A DNA stretch of 64,000 bases from Ruminococcus sp. (lineage in GTDB: Bacteria; Bacillota; Clostridia; Oscillospirales; Acutalibacteraceae). A program made the position numbers and the translations under genes. Where the stretch lies: assembly GCA_017416065.1 (NCBI GenBank), contig JAFQDM010000033.1, positions 79,227-143,226 on the forward strand, read 5' to 3'. Position 1 is the stretch's first letter, and every line of letters starts with the position of its first letter. Below are positions 1 to 8,347 of the stretch, one piece after another. The notes beneath the pieces are model-generated. The model saw only the letters and a list, made by a program, of their open reading frames with translations, made no database searches and was not told the origin of the DNA.

Positions 1-1097
1 CAGATCACCTTGCCCTCTACCTTGATATCCTCAGTATGCTTATTCTTGCAGGTATCGTAAACTGCCACGCCGTCATAAGCATCAAAGGTTCCGTTCACTT
101 CAACGTAGGTATCCTCCGTTCCCTCAAAGTCGGGGAACTCCTTTTTGTAGGGATTGTTTTCGTCATGGTCTGTGGGGTCCCAGGTCTGATGCTTTGAGGC
201 TTCTGCTATTTTAATGGGATTCGGCACTCCCAAGGGCTCCTGCGCCTTGTTGTCAGAAGAGATTATCTTTACGAACGTGCCTTCCACGCAGTTGTCATAT
301 ATCCACTTTGCATCATCTGCTGAGAATCTGATCTCTCCGCCTGTGCAGGCAGTTCCCAGCTTGTTGTACTCTGCAGTTATAAGATCAGACGCAGACTCTG
401 ATTTGTAAGGAGCAGAAGCGAGGAAAAGGTTTGCATCTCCCTCAATTCCGCAATAGTATTGATAGTGATTGCCATCTTCTGCAGAATGCCATCTTTGCTT
501 GTCTGATATAGAGTAAGAGCCCAGGACTGAGGATTCCTTTTCTCCCACGGAGCACACCATGGCTCTCACAGGTCTGCTGTACACTCCCGAGTTGTTGTAG
601 GTATACACGGTTGCACAGCCGTTTCTTACGTTTATAAGGATCGCATACGGATTTGCCAGAACGTCAATTCCGCTTACGTTTTGCTGTATCTCAGATTCAT
701 CAACGGCAATGGCTGTTGATAAAGGCTGCTTTTTCTTTGCCGCTTTGGTAACGGTTACCTCATATTCAACCGTGGCCTTTTTGGCACTTGCGGTTATGGT
801 AGTTGTTCCGGGGGAGATTGCATCCACTCTGCCGTTGGAGTCAACGGTTGCGATCTCAGGGTCTGCGGAAGACCATCTGAGTGCGTACTGATAATCTATC
901 TTCAGATTCACGGGCAGCCACTCGTATTCTCCTACCCTCAGCTTTCCGTTATAATCTCCTGCAGAAAATCCCATTGCCAACGCTTCGTCCTCGCTGGAGA
1001 CCTCCTGAGGCTCCGGCAGATACACAGCACAGCCGAACATCTGCATTATAATAAACATCAGCATAAAAAACGCCGACATTCTTTTGAATCTACTCAT
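1..1097 (-). CDS. Putative lipoprotein, BIG2 domain plus catalytically degenerate L,D-transpeptidase (YkuD) domain; partial
   Basis: The C-terminus lies beyond base 1. ATG at 1097 follows AAGGAGG at 1104-1110. Residues 1-23 are a hydrophobic leader ending in FGC, a possible lipobox with Cys23. Residues about 45-118 read as a BIG2 Ig-like repeat (WSSADPEIATVDSNGRV). Residues about 150-280 resemble a YkuD domain, including the trailing DAKWIYDN helix and the final GT-V-I strand. Active YkuD enzymes carry SHGC(I/V)R just before that helix; here residues 250-258 read ACTGGEIRF, so the catalytic His and Cys are both missing. It is probably exported and attached at the cell envelope. A transpeptidase reaction looks unlikely; a wall-binding role is an inference. 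Confidence 0.75.
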   Translation of the reverse strand, partial: MSRFKRMSAFFMLMFIIMQMFGCAVYLPEPQEVSSEDEALAMGFSAGDYNGKLRVGEYEWLPVNLKIDYQYALRWSSADPEIATVDSNGRVDAISPGTTTITASAKKATVEYEVTVTKAAKKKQPLSTAIAVDESEIQQNVSGIDVLANPYAILINVRNGCATVYTYNNSGVYSRPVRAMVCSVGEKESSVLGSYSISDKQRWHSAEDGNHYQYYCGIEGDANLFLASAPYKSESASDLITAEYNKLGTACTGGEIRFSADDAKWIYDNCVEGTFVKIISSDNKAQEPLGVPNPIKIAEASKHQTWDPTDHDENNPYKKEFPDFEGTEDTYVEVNGTFDAYDGVAVYDTCKNKHTEDIKVEGKVI

Positions 1098-1142
1098 AAA
1101 ATTCCTCCTTGAGAGATCTTATAAACACATATATACATTTTA

Positions 1143-1171
1143 ATTATAATCTATCATTTCAAATCAATCAA
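1143..1171 (-). promoter_or_regulatory. Promoter of the YkuD-like lipoprotein
   Basis: On the minus strand TTGATT (1166-1171) and TATAAT (1143-1148) are separated by 17 nt, upstream of the gene starting at 1097. Confidence 0.6.
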
Positions 1172-1204
1172 GTTTTTTCTGCTATATACATAAGAAAATT
1201 TATG

Positions 1205-1213
1205 TGATATAAT
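1205..1213 (+). promoter_or_regulatory. Extended -10 promoter for the methyltransferase run
   Basis: TGATATAAT is an extended -10 element (TG-N-TATAAT), 35 nt before the ATG at 1249. The -35 region is weak. Confidence 0.5.
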
Positions 1214-1248
1214 ATACTATATCTGATAAACCGAGGGATTTTTGCATT

Positions 1249-2409
1249 ATGAGTGAAGAAAAATACTGCAAGGTTGCAAAGAAATGCAGCGGATGCCAGC
1301 TTTCGAATATGGATTACCCAAGACAGCTGAAGTTTAAACAAAACGAGATCCGCCTGCGCTTTTCAAGACTTTGCAAGTCAGAAAAGATAATAGGCTGTGA
1401 GTCCCCTGTGCATTACCGCAACAAAGCACAGTTTATGTTTAAAAGGCTCAAAGGTCGTATAGTCTGCGGAATCTATCAGTCTGCAGACAGAACGGTGGTG
1501 CCCACAAGCGCTTGCGCTCTGCATACAGAAGCTCAGAACAAGGCAGGCAAGGTGCTCTGCGAGCTTTTTGAGAGCTTCAAGCTGGAGCCCTATGACTTTC
1601 ACAAGGGTAAGGGGCTCATAAAAAGTGCCATAATCAGAGAAAGTATGCACACAAAGGAGCTTATGATAGTGCTTGTGTGCGACAGCCGCAGGCCATTTCC
1701 CTGTGCCGCCCCCTTTGCACAGGCTCTGAGCAAAAAGCTCCCCAAGCTTTCTTCCCTGATAGTCACTAAGCACAAGGGCAACACCCTGACCCCGGGAGAA
1801 AGCCCCCGGGTCATCTTTGGCAAAGATCGCATCACAGACAGGCTTTGCGGCATGGAGTTCATCATAAGCTACAATTCGTTTTTTCAGATAAATTCCCTGC
1901 AAACGGAAAAGCTGTATAACACAGCCGTGGAGTTTGCAGAGCTTTCCTCAGAAGACACAGTGCTGGATGCCTACTCAGGCACAGGCACCATAGGTATGAT
2001 ATGTGCTCCCCACTGCAAAAAGGTCTACTCCGTGGAGCTTAACAAAAACGCGGTGAAGGACGCCATAAAAAACGCAGAGCACAACGGCATAGGCAACATA
2101 GAATCCGTATGCGCAGACTCTGAGGAATACATAAAAGAGCTTGCAGAGGCTCACATTCCTCTGACCTGCGCAGTACTTGACCCTCCCAGAGCAGGCTGCA
2201 GCAGAAGCTTTCTCTCCTCCCTCTCTGCCCTTGCTCCAAAGCGGATAGTCTACATCTCATGCAACATAGACACCCAGATACGTGACGTGCGCTATCTTTT
2301 AAAGCAGGGCTACTGCCTTGAGAAGGTGCAGGGTGTGGATATGTTTCCGTATACAAAGCATATAGAATGTGTGGTAAGACTAAGTCTTCCCCTACATTCT
2401 TCGATGTAA
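1249..2409 (+). CDS. RNA (uracil-C5)-methyltransferase, TrmA/RlmD family
   Basis: SAM-dependent enzyme that makes 5-methyluridine in 23S rRNA or tRNA. The N-terminus carries the iron-sulfur pattern Cys7-x5-Cys13-x2-Cys16, and a later SACALH Cys can be the fourth ligand. The SAM loop is DAYSGTGTIG, the catalytic neighbourhood is LDPPRAGCS, and YISCN follows. At 386 residues it lacks the N-terminal TRAM domain of many RumA proteins, which fits the shorter RlmC/RlmCD-like members. Start at ATG 1249 with an upstream GAGGGA. It is the first gene of a same-strand run through 4596. The exact target (U747, U1939 or tRNA U54) cannot be told from sequence alone. Confidence 0.88.
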   Translation: MSEEKYCKVAKKCSGCQLSNMDYPRQLKFKQNEIRLRFSRLCKSEKIIGCESPVHYRNKAQFMFKRLKGRIVCGIYQSADRTVVPTSACALHTEAQNKAGKVLCELFESFKLEPYDFHKGKGLIKSAIIRESMHTKELMIVLVCDSRRPFPCAAPFAQALSKKLPKLSSLIVTKHKGNTLTPGESPRVIFGKDRITDRLCGMEFIISYNSFFQINSLQTEKLYNTAVEFAELSSEDTVLDAYSGTGTIGMICAPHCKKVYSVELNKNAVKDAIKNAEHNGIGNIESVCADSEEYIKELAEAHIPLTCAVLDPPRAGCSRSFLSSLSALAPKRIVYISCNIDTQIRDVRYLLKQGYCLEKVQGVDMFPYTKHIECVVRLSLPLHSSM

Positions 2410-2487
2410 ATCTCCCTGAGATTTTCGATATATCCCAAAAGGGATTCGATATGTGCAAAAGCACTCTATATGTTGCCTTGCGGCAAC
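2408..2487. repeat. Array of four small hairpins separated by CGATAT
   Basis: Four consecutive hairpins: AAATCT/AGATTT (2408-2424), ATCCC/GGGAT (2432-2445), GTGC/GCAC (2453-2464) and GTTGCC/GGCAAC (2472-2487). CGATAT or CTATAT separates them (2426-2431, 2447-2452, 2466-2471). The first arm begins at the stop codon of the methyltransferase gene. The design matches the larger array after glnA. Confidence 0.7.
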
Positions 2488-2513
2488 GAGATTTATGTAA
2501 AGGAGTTACGCTT

Positions 2514-2840
2514 ATGAAAAGATTCATAAAAGAATTGATACTATTTATAATTCAGCTTTTTATGTTCTACATTTTCCCCTTGTTTACAGGGCCGACGGAT
2601 GCAATGGGAATGGTGTTTCTCATAATAATAGCTACCTTCTCTCTATCCCTTATAACCGGACTTTTCTCCAAAGAAAAGATAAAGTTTCTTTATCCCCTTG
2701 CAGCCTCTGTGCTGTTCATCCCCTCCGTGTTTATCTACTATAACGAATCGGCACTTGTGCACGCACTCTGGTACCTTATAATATCTGCCGCAGGCTTGAG
2801 TCTGGGCGCCTTACTGCGTGCAATGCTAAGCAAAAAATAA
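2514..2840 (+). CDS. Small hydrophobic membrane protein
   Basis: A 108-residue protein with about four predicted membrane helices (around residues 5-22, 27-45, 52-70, 80-100) and a basic C-terminus (SKK). The open frame extends upstream, but ATG 2514 is chosen because AAAGGAG sits at 2499-2505 with good spacing, and the upstream part would run through the hairpin array. It lies 20 nt before the DUF1349 gene. No family recognised. Confidence 0.65.
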   Translation: MKRFIKELILFIIQLFMFYIFPLFTGPTDAMGMVFLIIIATFSLSLITGLFSKEKIKFLYPLAASVLFIPSVFIYYNESALVHALWYLIISAAGLSLGALLRAMLSKK

Positions 2841-2860
2841 TTAAATCCCGAAGGTGCAAT

Positions 2861-3463
2861 ATGAAATTTGATATAAAAAATCTGCAATGGACACGGAAGC
2901 CTGAAAGCTTCACCATTACTGAAAACAAGGTCGAGATCATCACAAAACCCCACACAGATCTGTGGCAGAGGACCTACTATCATTTTCGCAATGATAACGC
3001 TCCGGTACTGCAAACGGAAACTGAGGAAAAATTCTTTTCTTTTGTGGTAAAGACGCAGTTCGAAAGCAAAAAAAGATTTGACCAATGCGGAATCGTGATG
3101 TATCTTGATTCTGACAATTGGCTTAAGGCATCAATAGAGTATGAAAACCAATCTTTTCAGCATTTGGGAAGTGTAGTCACAAACAACGGCTACTCTGATT
3201 GGGCAACAACGGAGATTGATGCCGGCATAAAATCCATGTGGTACAGATTCAGCCGCAGAGAGGACGACTACTGCATAGAGTGCTCTGAAGACGGGGTGAC
3301 CTTTAAGCAGATGCGCATTTGCCATATGCACAAAGGGAATGGCTGCATCCGCTTCGGCATATACGCCTGCAGTCCCGAGGACTCCTCCTTTAAGGCTGTA
3401 TTTACCGACTTTGAGCTCACAGAATGTAAATGGCTTGCACACAACGGCCAACAACCCGACTAA
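2861..3463 (+). CDS. DUF1349 domain protein
   Basis: A 200-residue cytoplasmic protein matching the DUF1349 family (concanavalin-like beta-sandwich, related to yeast Ree1). Typical features are a Trp-rich start, a central GIVMYLDSDNWLKASIEYEN stretch and a late YACSP-like strand. The family's biochemical role is not established; its fold suggests carbohydrate or ligand binding. It has no signal peptide. Start at ATG 2861, 24 nt before the BioY start at its 3' side. Confidence 0.8.
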   Translation: MKFDIKNLQWTRKPESFTITENKVEIITKPHTDLWQRTYYHFRNDNAPVLQTETEEKFFSFVVKTQFESKKRFDQCGIVMYLDSDNWLKASIEYENQSFQHLGSVVTNNGYSDWATTEIDAGIKSMWYRFSRREDDYCIECSEDGVTFKQMRICHMHKGNGCIRFGIYACSPEDSSFKAVFTDFELTECKWLAHNGQQPD

Positions 3464-3486
3464 AGAAAAGCATCAGACCGATATAT

Positions 3487-4035
3487 ATGAGAAATTCAAA
3501 AATACTCAGCACAGCAAACATCTCCCTGATGACGGTGATCATCATCCTTTGCGGATGGATAACACTCCCTGCCCCCGTTCCCTTCACAATGCAGACCTTC
3601 GGAATATATGCGGCAGTTCTGCTCTTAGGCAGCAAGGATGCGCTAATATCCGTTGCACTGTACATTCTTCTGGGGCTTGCGGGAGTGCCTGTTTTCTCGG
3701 GCTTTGCCTCAGGACTCGGGCACCTGCTTTCTCCCACGGGAGGATATATTCTCGGGTTTCTTCTGTGTCCGCTTGTTTCCCTTTTGGGAGAAAAGCTGTA
3801 CAGAAAAAAGTCTCAGACGCTATTACTGCTGTCAGCAGGCACTCTGCTGTGCTACGCTTCAGGCACATTATGGTTTATGGCATACACTAATCAGTCAGAC
3901 CCCCTTGCAGGGCTGTGGAGCGCATTACTCACCTGTGTATTGCCCTACTTAGTGCCCGATGCACTCAAGCTCTTTGCCGCATATTTTCTGGCAAAAAAGC
4001 TAAAACCCAAACTGCGCAAACTAAACAAGGAATGA
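3487..4035 (+). CDS. bioY: Biotin transporter substrate-binding membrane subunit BioY
   Basis: The S component of an ECF-type biotin uptake system, in the cytoplasmic membrane. Family signatures are PVPFTMQTFG near residue 30, GLAGVPVFSGFASG and LLSPTGGYILGF, with about six hydrophobic helices in 182 residues. The open frame starts at 3430 inside the DUF1349 gene, but ATG 3487 gives the normal BioY length and N-terminus; the ribosome site is weak, so translation may be coupled. No biotin biosynthesis gene or ECF energising module lies in the window. Confidence 0.9.
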   Translation: MRNSKILSTANISLMTVIIILCGWITLPAPVPFTMQTFGIYAAVLLLGSKDALISVALYILLGLAGVPVFSGFASGLGHLLSPTGGYILGFLLCPLVSLLGEKLYRKKSQTLLLLSAGTLLCYASGTLWFMAYTNQSDPLAGLWSALLTCVLPYLVPDALKLFAAYFLAKKLKPKLRKLNKE

Positions 4036-4041
4036 TAACAT

Positions 4042-4596
4042 ATGAGCAAAGCACTTAAACATTTCAGAACCATCACAAAGCACCGCCACAAGGTGATCTC
4101 CCATTGCTTCAAGGCAGGCATTGGCTTTCAGGGACTCTTCCACGACCTTTCCAAATATTCTCCCAGAGAATTTTTTGTCGGAGCAAAATACTTCCAGGGC
4201 ACCAAAAGCCCCAACGAGGAGGAGCGCCGACTCTACGGCTACTCAAAGGCATGGATGCACCACAAGGGCAGAAACCGTCACCACTTTGAGTACTGGACAG
4301 ACTACAACCCCGAGCGTCGGGTTGTAGAGCCTGTAAAAATGCCCTTCAATTACCTTGCGGAGATGTTCTGCGACAGGGTAGCTGCCAGCAAGATCTACAA
4401 CGGCAAGGCGTATAAGGACACGGATCCTCTCAACTATTTTCTTAAATCAAAGGCCACCAGATTCATTCACAAGGAAACCTCGGAAGAGTTGGAAAAAATG
4501 CTCAGAATGCTGGCAGAACGAGGAGAGAAAGAAACCTTCTCATACGTAAAAGAGCAGGTAAAGGCATACAAAAAGCACAGAAAATCCCGTTATTGA
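4042..4596 (+). CDS. DUF5662 family protein
   Basis: A 184-residue soluble protein, rich in His and basic residues. HDLSKY (near residue 34) and HHKGRNRHHFEYW (near 74) are the conserved His/Asp-rich motifs of DUF5662 and could form a metal site. Six nt after bioY and in the same direction, so co-transcription is likely. Some databases mislabel this family as catalase; nothing here supports that. Confidence 0.75.
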   Translation: MSKALKHFRTITKHRHKVISHCFKAGIGFQGLFHDLSKYSPREFFVGAKYFQGTKSPNEEERRLYGYSKAWMHHKGRNRHHFEYWTDYNPERRVVEPVKMPFNYLAEMFCDRVAASKIYNGKAYKDTDPLNYFLKSKATRFIHKETSEELEKMLRMLAERGEKETFSYVKEQVKAYKKHRKSRY

Positions 4597-4622
4597 TCCT
4601 CTATTTATATGTAACCTCTGCG

Positions 4623-4651
4623 TTGACAAAGCCACCTCTTTATTATAAAAT
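4623..4651 (+). promoter_or_regulatory. Promoter upstream of the 4687 gene
   Basis: TTGACA (4623-4628), 17-nt spacer, TAAAAT (4646-4651). Confidence 0.7.
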
Positions 4652-4686
4652 TATAATTCCCACCAAACATCAGGGAGTGAATATAT

Positions 4687-5715
4687 ATGAAAAAACTGCG
4701 CACAGCGCTTATACTTATACTTTGTCTTTTCACCGCTTTCTCTTGTGCTTTCTCAGTCTCTGCAGAAAGCATTAAATACAAGATAGAAGATCTTAAAATG
4801 TCCATAGATCTTCCCGACACAATGACCGTCAAAACAAAAGAAAACACACAGGATATGAAGGAAGGCATCTACCTGGAGGCAGTTGAGCCCGAGTCCTCTC
4901 TGATAATATCCGTGTCTATGATTCAGGATGCGGAAACAATAAAGGTAGACACCTTTGTGGATAAACCCTACTCCGTGCTTGAGGATTACAAAGAGCAGAT
5001 GGAAAATTTAGGTTTCAGCGAGGGTAAGGACGGAAACTACGGCGGAGTTCCATTTTTGGATTTTTCTCAGAAGACCACCAGCGAATCGGGACTTGACATC
5101 TACACCCGCCACAGCACCACACTTATAAACGGTATGAGCATCTCCATTGTTTCTCAATCCCCGGGAGATAACTTCACCTCTGACGAGCTGAGCACCATCA
5201 AAGCCTGCCTTGACAGCATCCGCTTTGATACTCAGAGCACCCCTTCTGCAGGCTCCGTAATCGGAAAGGTCGTACTTTGGATAGTAGTAATCCTTCTGAT
5301 TCTGGGCATATTACTGCTGCTTCTGTCCTATTATATGGGCAAAAGAAACGCTCAGAGAAAGCGTGACCTTGCACAGGAAAGAAAGAAAAACGCAGACTAC
5401 GACGTTCTGAAAAAGGCAGATATCCGTTCAAAGCAGGAGGCATCGGGCCTGGGCGGCTACAAATCAAGCTCAGATTTCTTCGAAAGCGGCTTTGACGCAG
5501 AAGGCAAAGCAACTGCCACCACCTCTGCACCCACCACTCACTCACCGTCAAAAACAGAGCTTGCCGTCAAAGAAACCAAAACTGCCGTAACTCATATGGG
5601 ATACTTCTTCAGCAACCTTAAAAAGGAATTCAAAAATAACAGATCAAACAAGAAGTCCAAGGGCAAAAAGCAGGGCAGAAAAGCTGTAGACTACGACATT
5701 TTTAATGAAAAATAA
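4687..5715 (+). CDS. Exported single-pass membrane protein of unknown function
   Basis: A 342-residue protein. Residues 1-26 form a signal peptide ending in SVSA. An extracellular domain of about 170 residues follows, then a strong membrane helix near 200-220, then a long highly basic cytoplasmic tail that ends with Lys/Arg/Asn-rich sequence and VDYDIFNEK. The outer domain resembles small lipoprotein-like folds that bind surfaces, but no family is recognised. GGGAG precedes ATG 4687. It has its own promoter and a terminator at 5775-5819, so it is probably monocistronic. Confidence 0.65.
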   Translation: MKKLRTALILILCLFTAFSCAFSVSAESIKYKIEDLKMSIDLPDTMTVKTKENTQDMKEGIYLEAVEPESSLIISVSMIQDAETIKVDTFVDKPYSVLEDYKEQMENLGFSEGKDGNYGGVPFLDFSQKTTSESGLDIYTRHSTTLINGMSISIVSQSPGDNFTSDELSTIKACLDSIRFDTQSTPSAGSVIGKVVLWIVVILLILGILLLLLSYYMGKRNAQRKRDLAQERKKNADYDVLKKADIRSKQEASGLGGYKSSSDFFESGFDAEGKATATTSAPTTHSPSKTELAVKETKTAVTHMGYFFSNLKKEFKNNRSNKKSKGKKQGRKAVDYDIFNEK

Positions 5716-5774
5716 AATCTATTTTCCTTTGTGGAAATAAACTCTTACAATTTGATTATTTTATATAAAAATCA

Positions 5775-5819
5775 ACGGGAGCTGTTCATTATTTTTGAAC
5801 GGCTCCCGTAGCTTTTTTT
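5775..5819 (+). terminator. Rho-independent terminator
   Basis: ACGGGAGC/GCTCCCGT plus GTTC/GAAC arms (5775-5809) followed by a run of seven T. Confidence 0.9.
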
Positions 5820-5829
5820 GCTAATTTAC

Positions 5830-5858
5830 TTGACTAAAATTTCACAAAGTACTATAAT
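5830..5858 (+). promoter_or_regulatory. Promoter of serC-serA
   Basis: TTGACT (5830-5835), 17-nt spacer, TATAAT (5853-5858). The leader has a small hairpin CATAGC/GCTATG near 5898-5915. Confidence 0.8.
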
Positions 5859-5938
5859 AGGATATTATCATATATATCTATATATATAAATTTTCAGCAT
5901 AGCGGTTTTGCTATGTACAATATGAAAGGGTGTCAGTT

Positions 5939-7024
5939 ATGTCAAGAGTTTACAATTTTTCTGCAGGTCCTTCCGTTCTGCCTGAGTCTGTTCTCAGAAC
6001 AGCAGCAGAAGAAATGCTGGATTACAAAGGCAGCGGCCAGTCCGTAATGGAAATGTCCCACAGAAGCAAGGTTTACGATGCAATCATCAAAGAGGCAGAG
6101 GCTCTTCTGCGCGAGGTTATGGAGATTCCCGACAATTACAAGGTTCTCTTCCTCCAGGGCGGCGCTTCTTCTCAGTTTGCAATGATTCCCCTGAACCTGA
6201 TGACAAAGTCCGGTAAGGCAGACTACGTTGTTACAGGTCAGTGGGCAAAGAAGGCTGCAAAGGAAGCTGCTCGCTACGGCAACGTTAACATTGTTGCTTC
6301 CTCTGAGGATAAGACCTTCTCCTACATTCCCAAGCTGGATAAATCAACCTTTACTCCCGATGCAGACTACTTCCACATCTGCATGAACAACACAATCTAC
6401 GGCACAGTTTACAACGAGCTTCCCGACACAGGCGACGTTCCCCTGGTTGCAGATATTTCTTCCTGCATCCTCTCCCGCAAGATCGACGTAAGCAAGTTCG
6501 GTGTTCTTTATGCCGGTGCACAGAAGAATATGGCTCCTGCAGGTCTTACCGTTGTTATCATCCGCGAGGACCTTATCGGCAATGCTCAGGAGATCACCCC
6601 CACTATGTTCAACTATCAGACACACGCTGATAACGGCTCTATGTTCAACACACCTCCCTGCTACACCATCTATATGGCTAAGCTGGTTCTTGAGTGGGTT
6701 AAGAACGAAATCGGCGGTCTTGACAAAATGTACGAGTACAACCAGAAGAAGGCAGACCTTCTCTACAACTTCCTGGATAATTCCAAGCTCTTCAAGGGCA
6801 CAGTTGTAAAGGAAGACCGTTCTCTTATGAACGTTCCCTTTGTTACAGGTGATGCTGATCTGGATGCAGAGTTCATCAAGGCTTGCACAGACGCAGGCAT
6901 TGTAAACATCAAGGGTCATCGCTCAGTTGGCGGTATGCGTGCATCTATCTACAATGCAATGCCTATCGAGGGCGTAGAGAAGCTTATTGAAGTTATGAAG
7001 GAGTTTGAAGAGTCCCATGTATAA
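5939..7024 (+). CDS. serC: Phosphoserine aminotransferase
   Basis: PLP enzyme converting 3-phosphohydroxypyruvate and glutamate to phosphoserine, the second step of serine synthesis. The N-terminus YNFSAGPSVLP, the MSHRSK motif, LFLQGGASSQF and the AGAQKNMAPAG segment containing the PLP lysine are diagnostic. 361 residues, the usual length. A GTG nine nt upstream is in frame, but ATG 5939 is favoured by AAAGGG at 5925-5930. The 3' end overlaps serA by 8 nt. Confidence 0.97.
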   Translation: MSRVYNFSAGPSVLPESVLRTAAEEMLDYKGSGQSVMEMSHRSKVYDAIIKEAEALLREVMEIPDNYKVLFLQGGASSQFAMIPLNLMTKSGKADYVVTGQWAKKAAKEAARYGNVNIVASSEDKTFSYIPKLDKSTFTPDADYFHICMNNTIYGTVYNELPDTGDVPLVADISSCILSRKIDVSKFGVLYAGAQKNMAPAGLTVVIIREDLIGNAQEITPTMFNYQTHADNGSMFNTPPCYTIYMAKLVLEWVKNEIGGLDKMYEYNQKKADLLYNFLDNSKLFKGTVVKEDRSLMNVPFVTGDADLDAEFIKACTDAGIVNIKGHRSVGGMRASIYNAMPIEGVEKLIEVMKEFEESHV

Positions 7025-8177
7025 TATTCTTACACTTAACAAAATTGCCGCTATCTGCACAGACCGCTTGGGTGCAAACTACACCTTCGGTGATGACGTT
7101 CAGAATCCTGATGCTGTTCTGGTTCGCTCTGCTTCCATGCACGATATGGAAATGCCCGAAAGCCTTCTTGCAATTGCAAGAGCAGGCGCCGGCACAAACA
7201 ACATTCCCGTTGACAAATGCGCAGAGGACGGCATCGTAGTGTTCAACACTCCCGGTGCAAATGCTAACGCAGTTAAGGAGCTTGTTATTGCAGGTCTGTT
7301 TATGGCATCCCGCGATATCGTAGGCGGTATTGACTGGGCAAAGGGCCTCAAGGGCAAGGGCGCTGAGGTTGGCAAGCTGGTAGAGAAAGGCAAGAGCCAG
7401 TTTGTAGGTCCCGAGATCACAGGCAAGAAGCTGGGCGTTATCGGTCTGGGTGCTATCGGCATTCTGGTTGCAAACGCAGCAGTTGCTCTGGGTATGGACG
7501 TTTACGGATACGACCCCTTCCTCTCCGTTGATGCAGCATGGAAGCTCAACAAGGACATTCACCACGCAGCAAGCACAGAGGAGATCTTCAAGGAGTGCGA
7601 CTACATCACAGTTCACATTCCCCTTAACGATAAAACAAAGCACACAATCAACGCAGACACTCTTGCAATGTGCAAGGACGGCGTTCGCATTCTCAACTAC
7701 TCCCGTGACGGTCTGGTTGACTCCACAGCTCTGCTTGCAGCAATCAAGTCAGGCAAGGTAGCAAAGTACGTTACAGACTTTGCAACAGACGACATCCTCT
7801 GCGAGGATAACGTTATCTGTATGCCTCACCTTGGTGCTTCCACTCCCGAAAGCGAAGACAACTGTGCAGTTATGGCTGCAGACGAGGTTAAGGATTACCT
7901 GGAGAACGGTAACATCGTAAACTCCGTTAACTACCCCGCACTGTCTATGCCTCGCTCCACAGATACACGTATCTGCGTGCTTCACTACAACAAGCCCAAT
8001 GTTATCGCTACCATCACAAGCACACTTGCTGCTCAGGGTGCTAACATTGAGAATATGGAGAGCAAGAGCCGCGGCAACTACGGCTATATGGTAATTGACG
8101 TTAACGGCTCAAACCCCAACGCTGTTAAGGCTACAGAGGAGCTTGAGGACGTTATCAGAGTAAGAGTTATCGGCTGA
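7017..8177 (+). CDS. serA: D-3-phosphoglycerate dehydrogenase with C-terminal ACT domain
   Basis: NAD-dependent oxidation of 3-phosphoglycerate, the first step of serine synthesis. The Rossmann motif is GLGAIG near residue 145, the substrate-binding/catalytic Arg is in NYSRDGLVD and the catalytic His in MPHLGAST. The last ~70 residues form an ACT domain, likely for serine feedback. 386 residues, the short type lacking the ASB domain. ATG 7017 overlaps the serC stop, which supports coupled translation. A TTG at 7005 is also open but less likely. Confidence 0.95.
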   Translation: MYNILTLNKIAAICTDRLGANYTFGDDVQNPDAVLVRSASMHDMEMPESLLAIARAGAGTNNIPVDKCAEDGIVVFNTPGANANAVKELVIAGLFMASRDIVGGIDWAKGLKGKGAEVGKLVEKGKSQFVGPEITGKKLGVIGLGAIGILVANAAVALGMDVYGYDPFLSVDAAWKLNKDIHHAASTEEIFKECDYITVHIPLNDKTKHTINADTLAMCKDGVRILNYSRDGLVDSTALLAAIKSGKVAKYVTDFATDDILCEDNVICMPHLGASTPESEDNCAVMAADEVKDYLENGNIVNSVNYPALSMPRSTDTRICVLHYNKPNVIATITSTLAAQGANIENMESKSRGNYGYMVIDVNGSNPNAVKATEELEDVIRVRVIG

Positions 8178-8210
8178 TAAGCTTACCGCTTCTCACAAAT
8201 AAGCAAACTC

Positions 8211-8242
8211 AAAGGCTGTATCTGTACGATACAGCCTTTTTT
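8211..8242 (+). terminator. Terminator of serC-serA
   Basis: AGGCTGTATC/GATACAGCCT stem with a TTTTTT tail. Confidence 0.92.
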
Positions 8243-8288
8243 GCACCCTTTTTGCACCTGTGCATATAAAACGACTCAAAACAGCAAA

Positions 8289-8311
8289 CCCCCGACTTAT
8301 TAGGTCGGGGG
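8289..8311 (-). terminator. GC-rich hairpin, likely terminator of the M23 gene
   Basis: CCCCCGAC/GTCGGGGG with a short loop lies 37 nt after the minus-strand stop at 8348. The U-run is weak. The stem resembles the outer hairpin of the IS200-like element at 28750-28768. Confidence 0.55.
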
Positions 8312-8347
8312 TATAAAGCTCATTTTGAAGTTTGTAAGAGCAAGGGA

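Noticed and set aside
6344-6919. 191-codon open frame antisense to serC
   Set aside because: A shadow of the strong codon bias of serC on the other strand; no ribosome site or family pattern. The same applies to long antisense frames in serA, iorA, the ABC genes and the GH31 gene.
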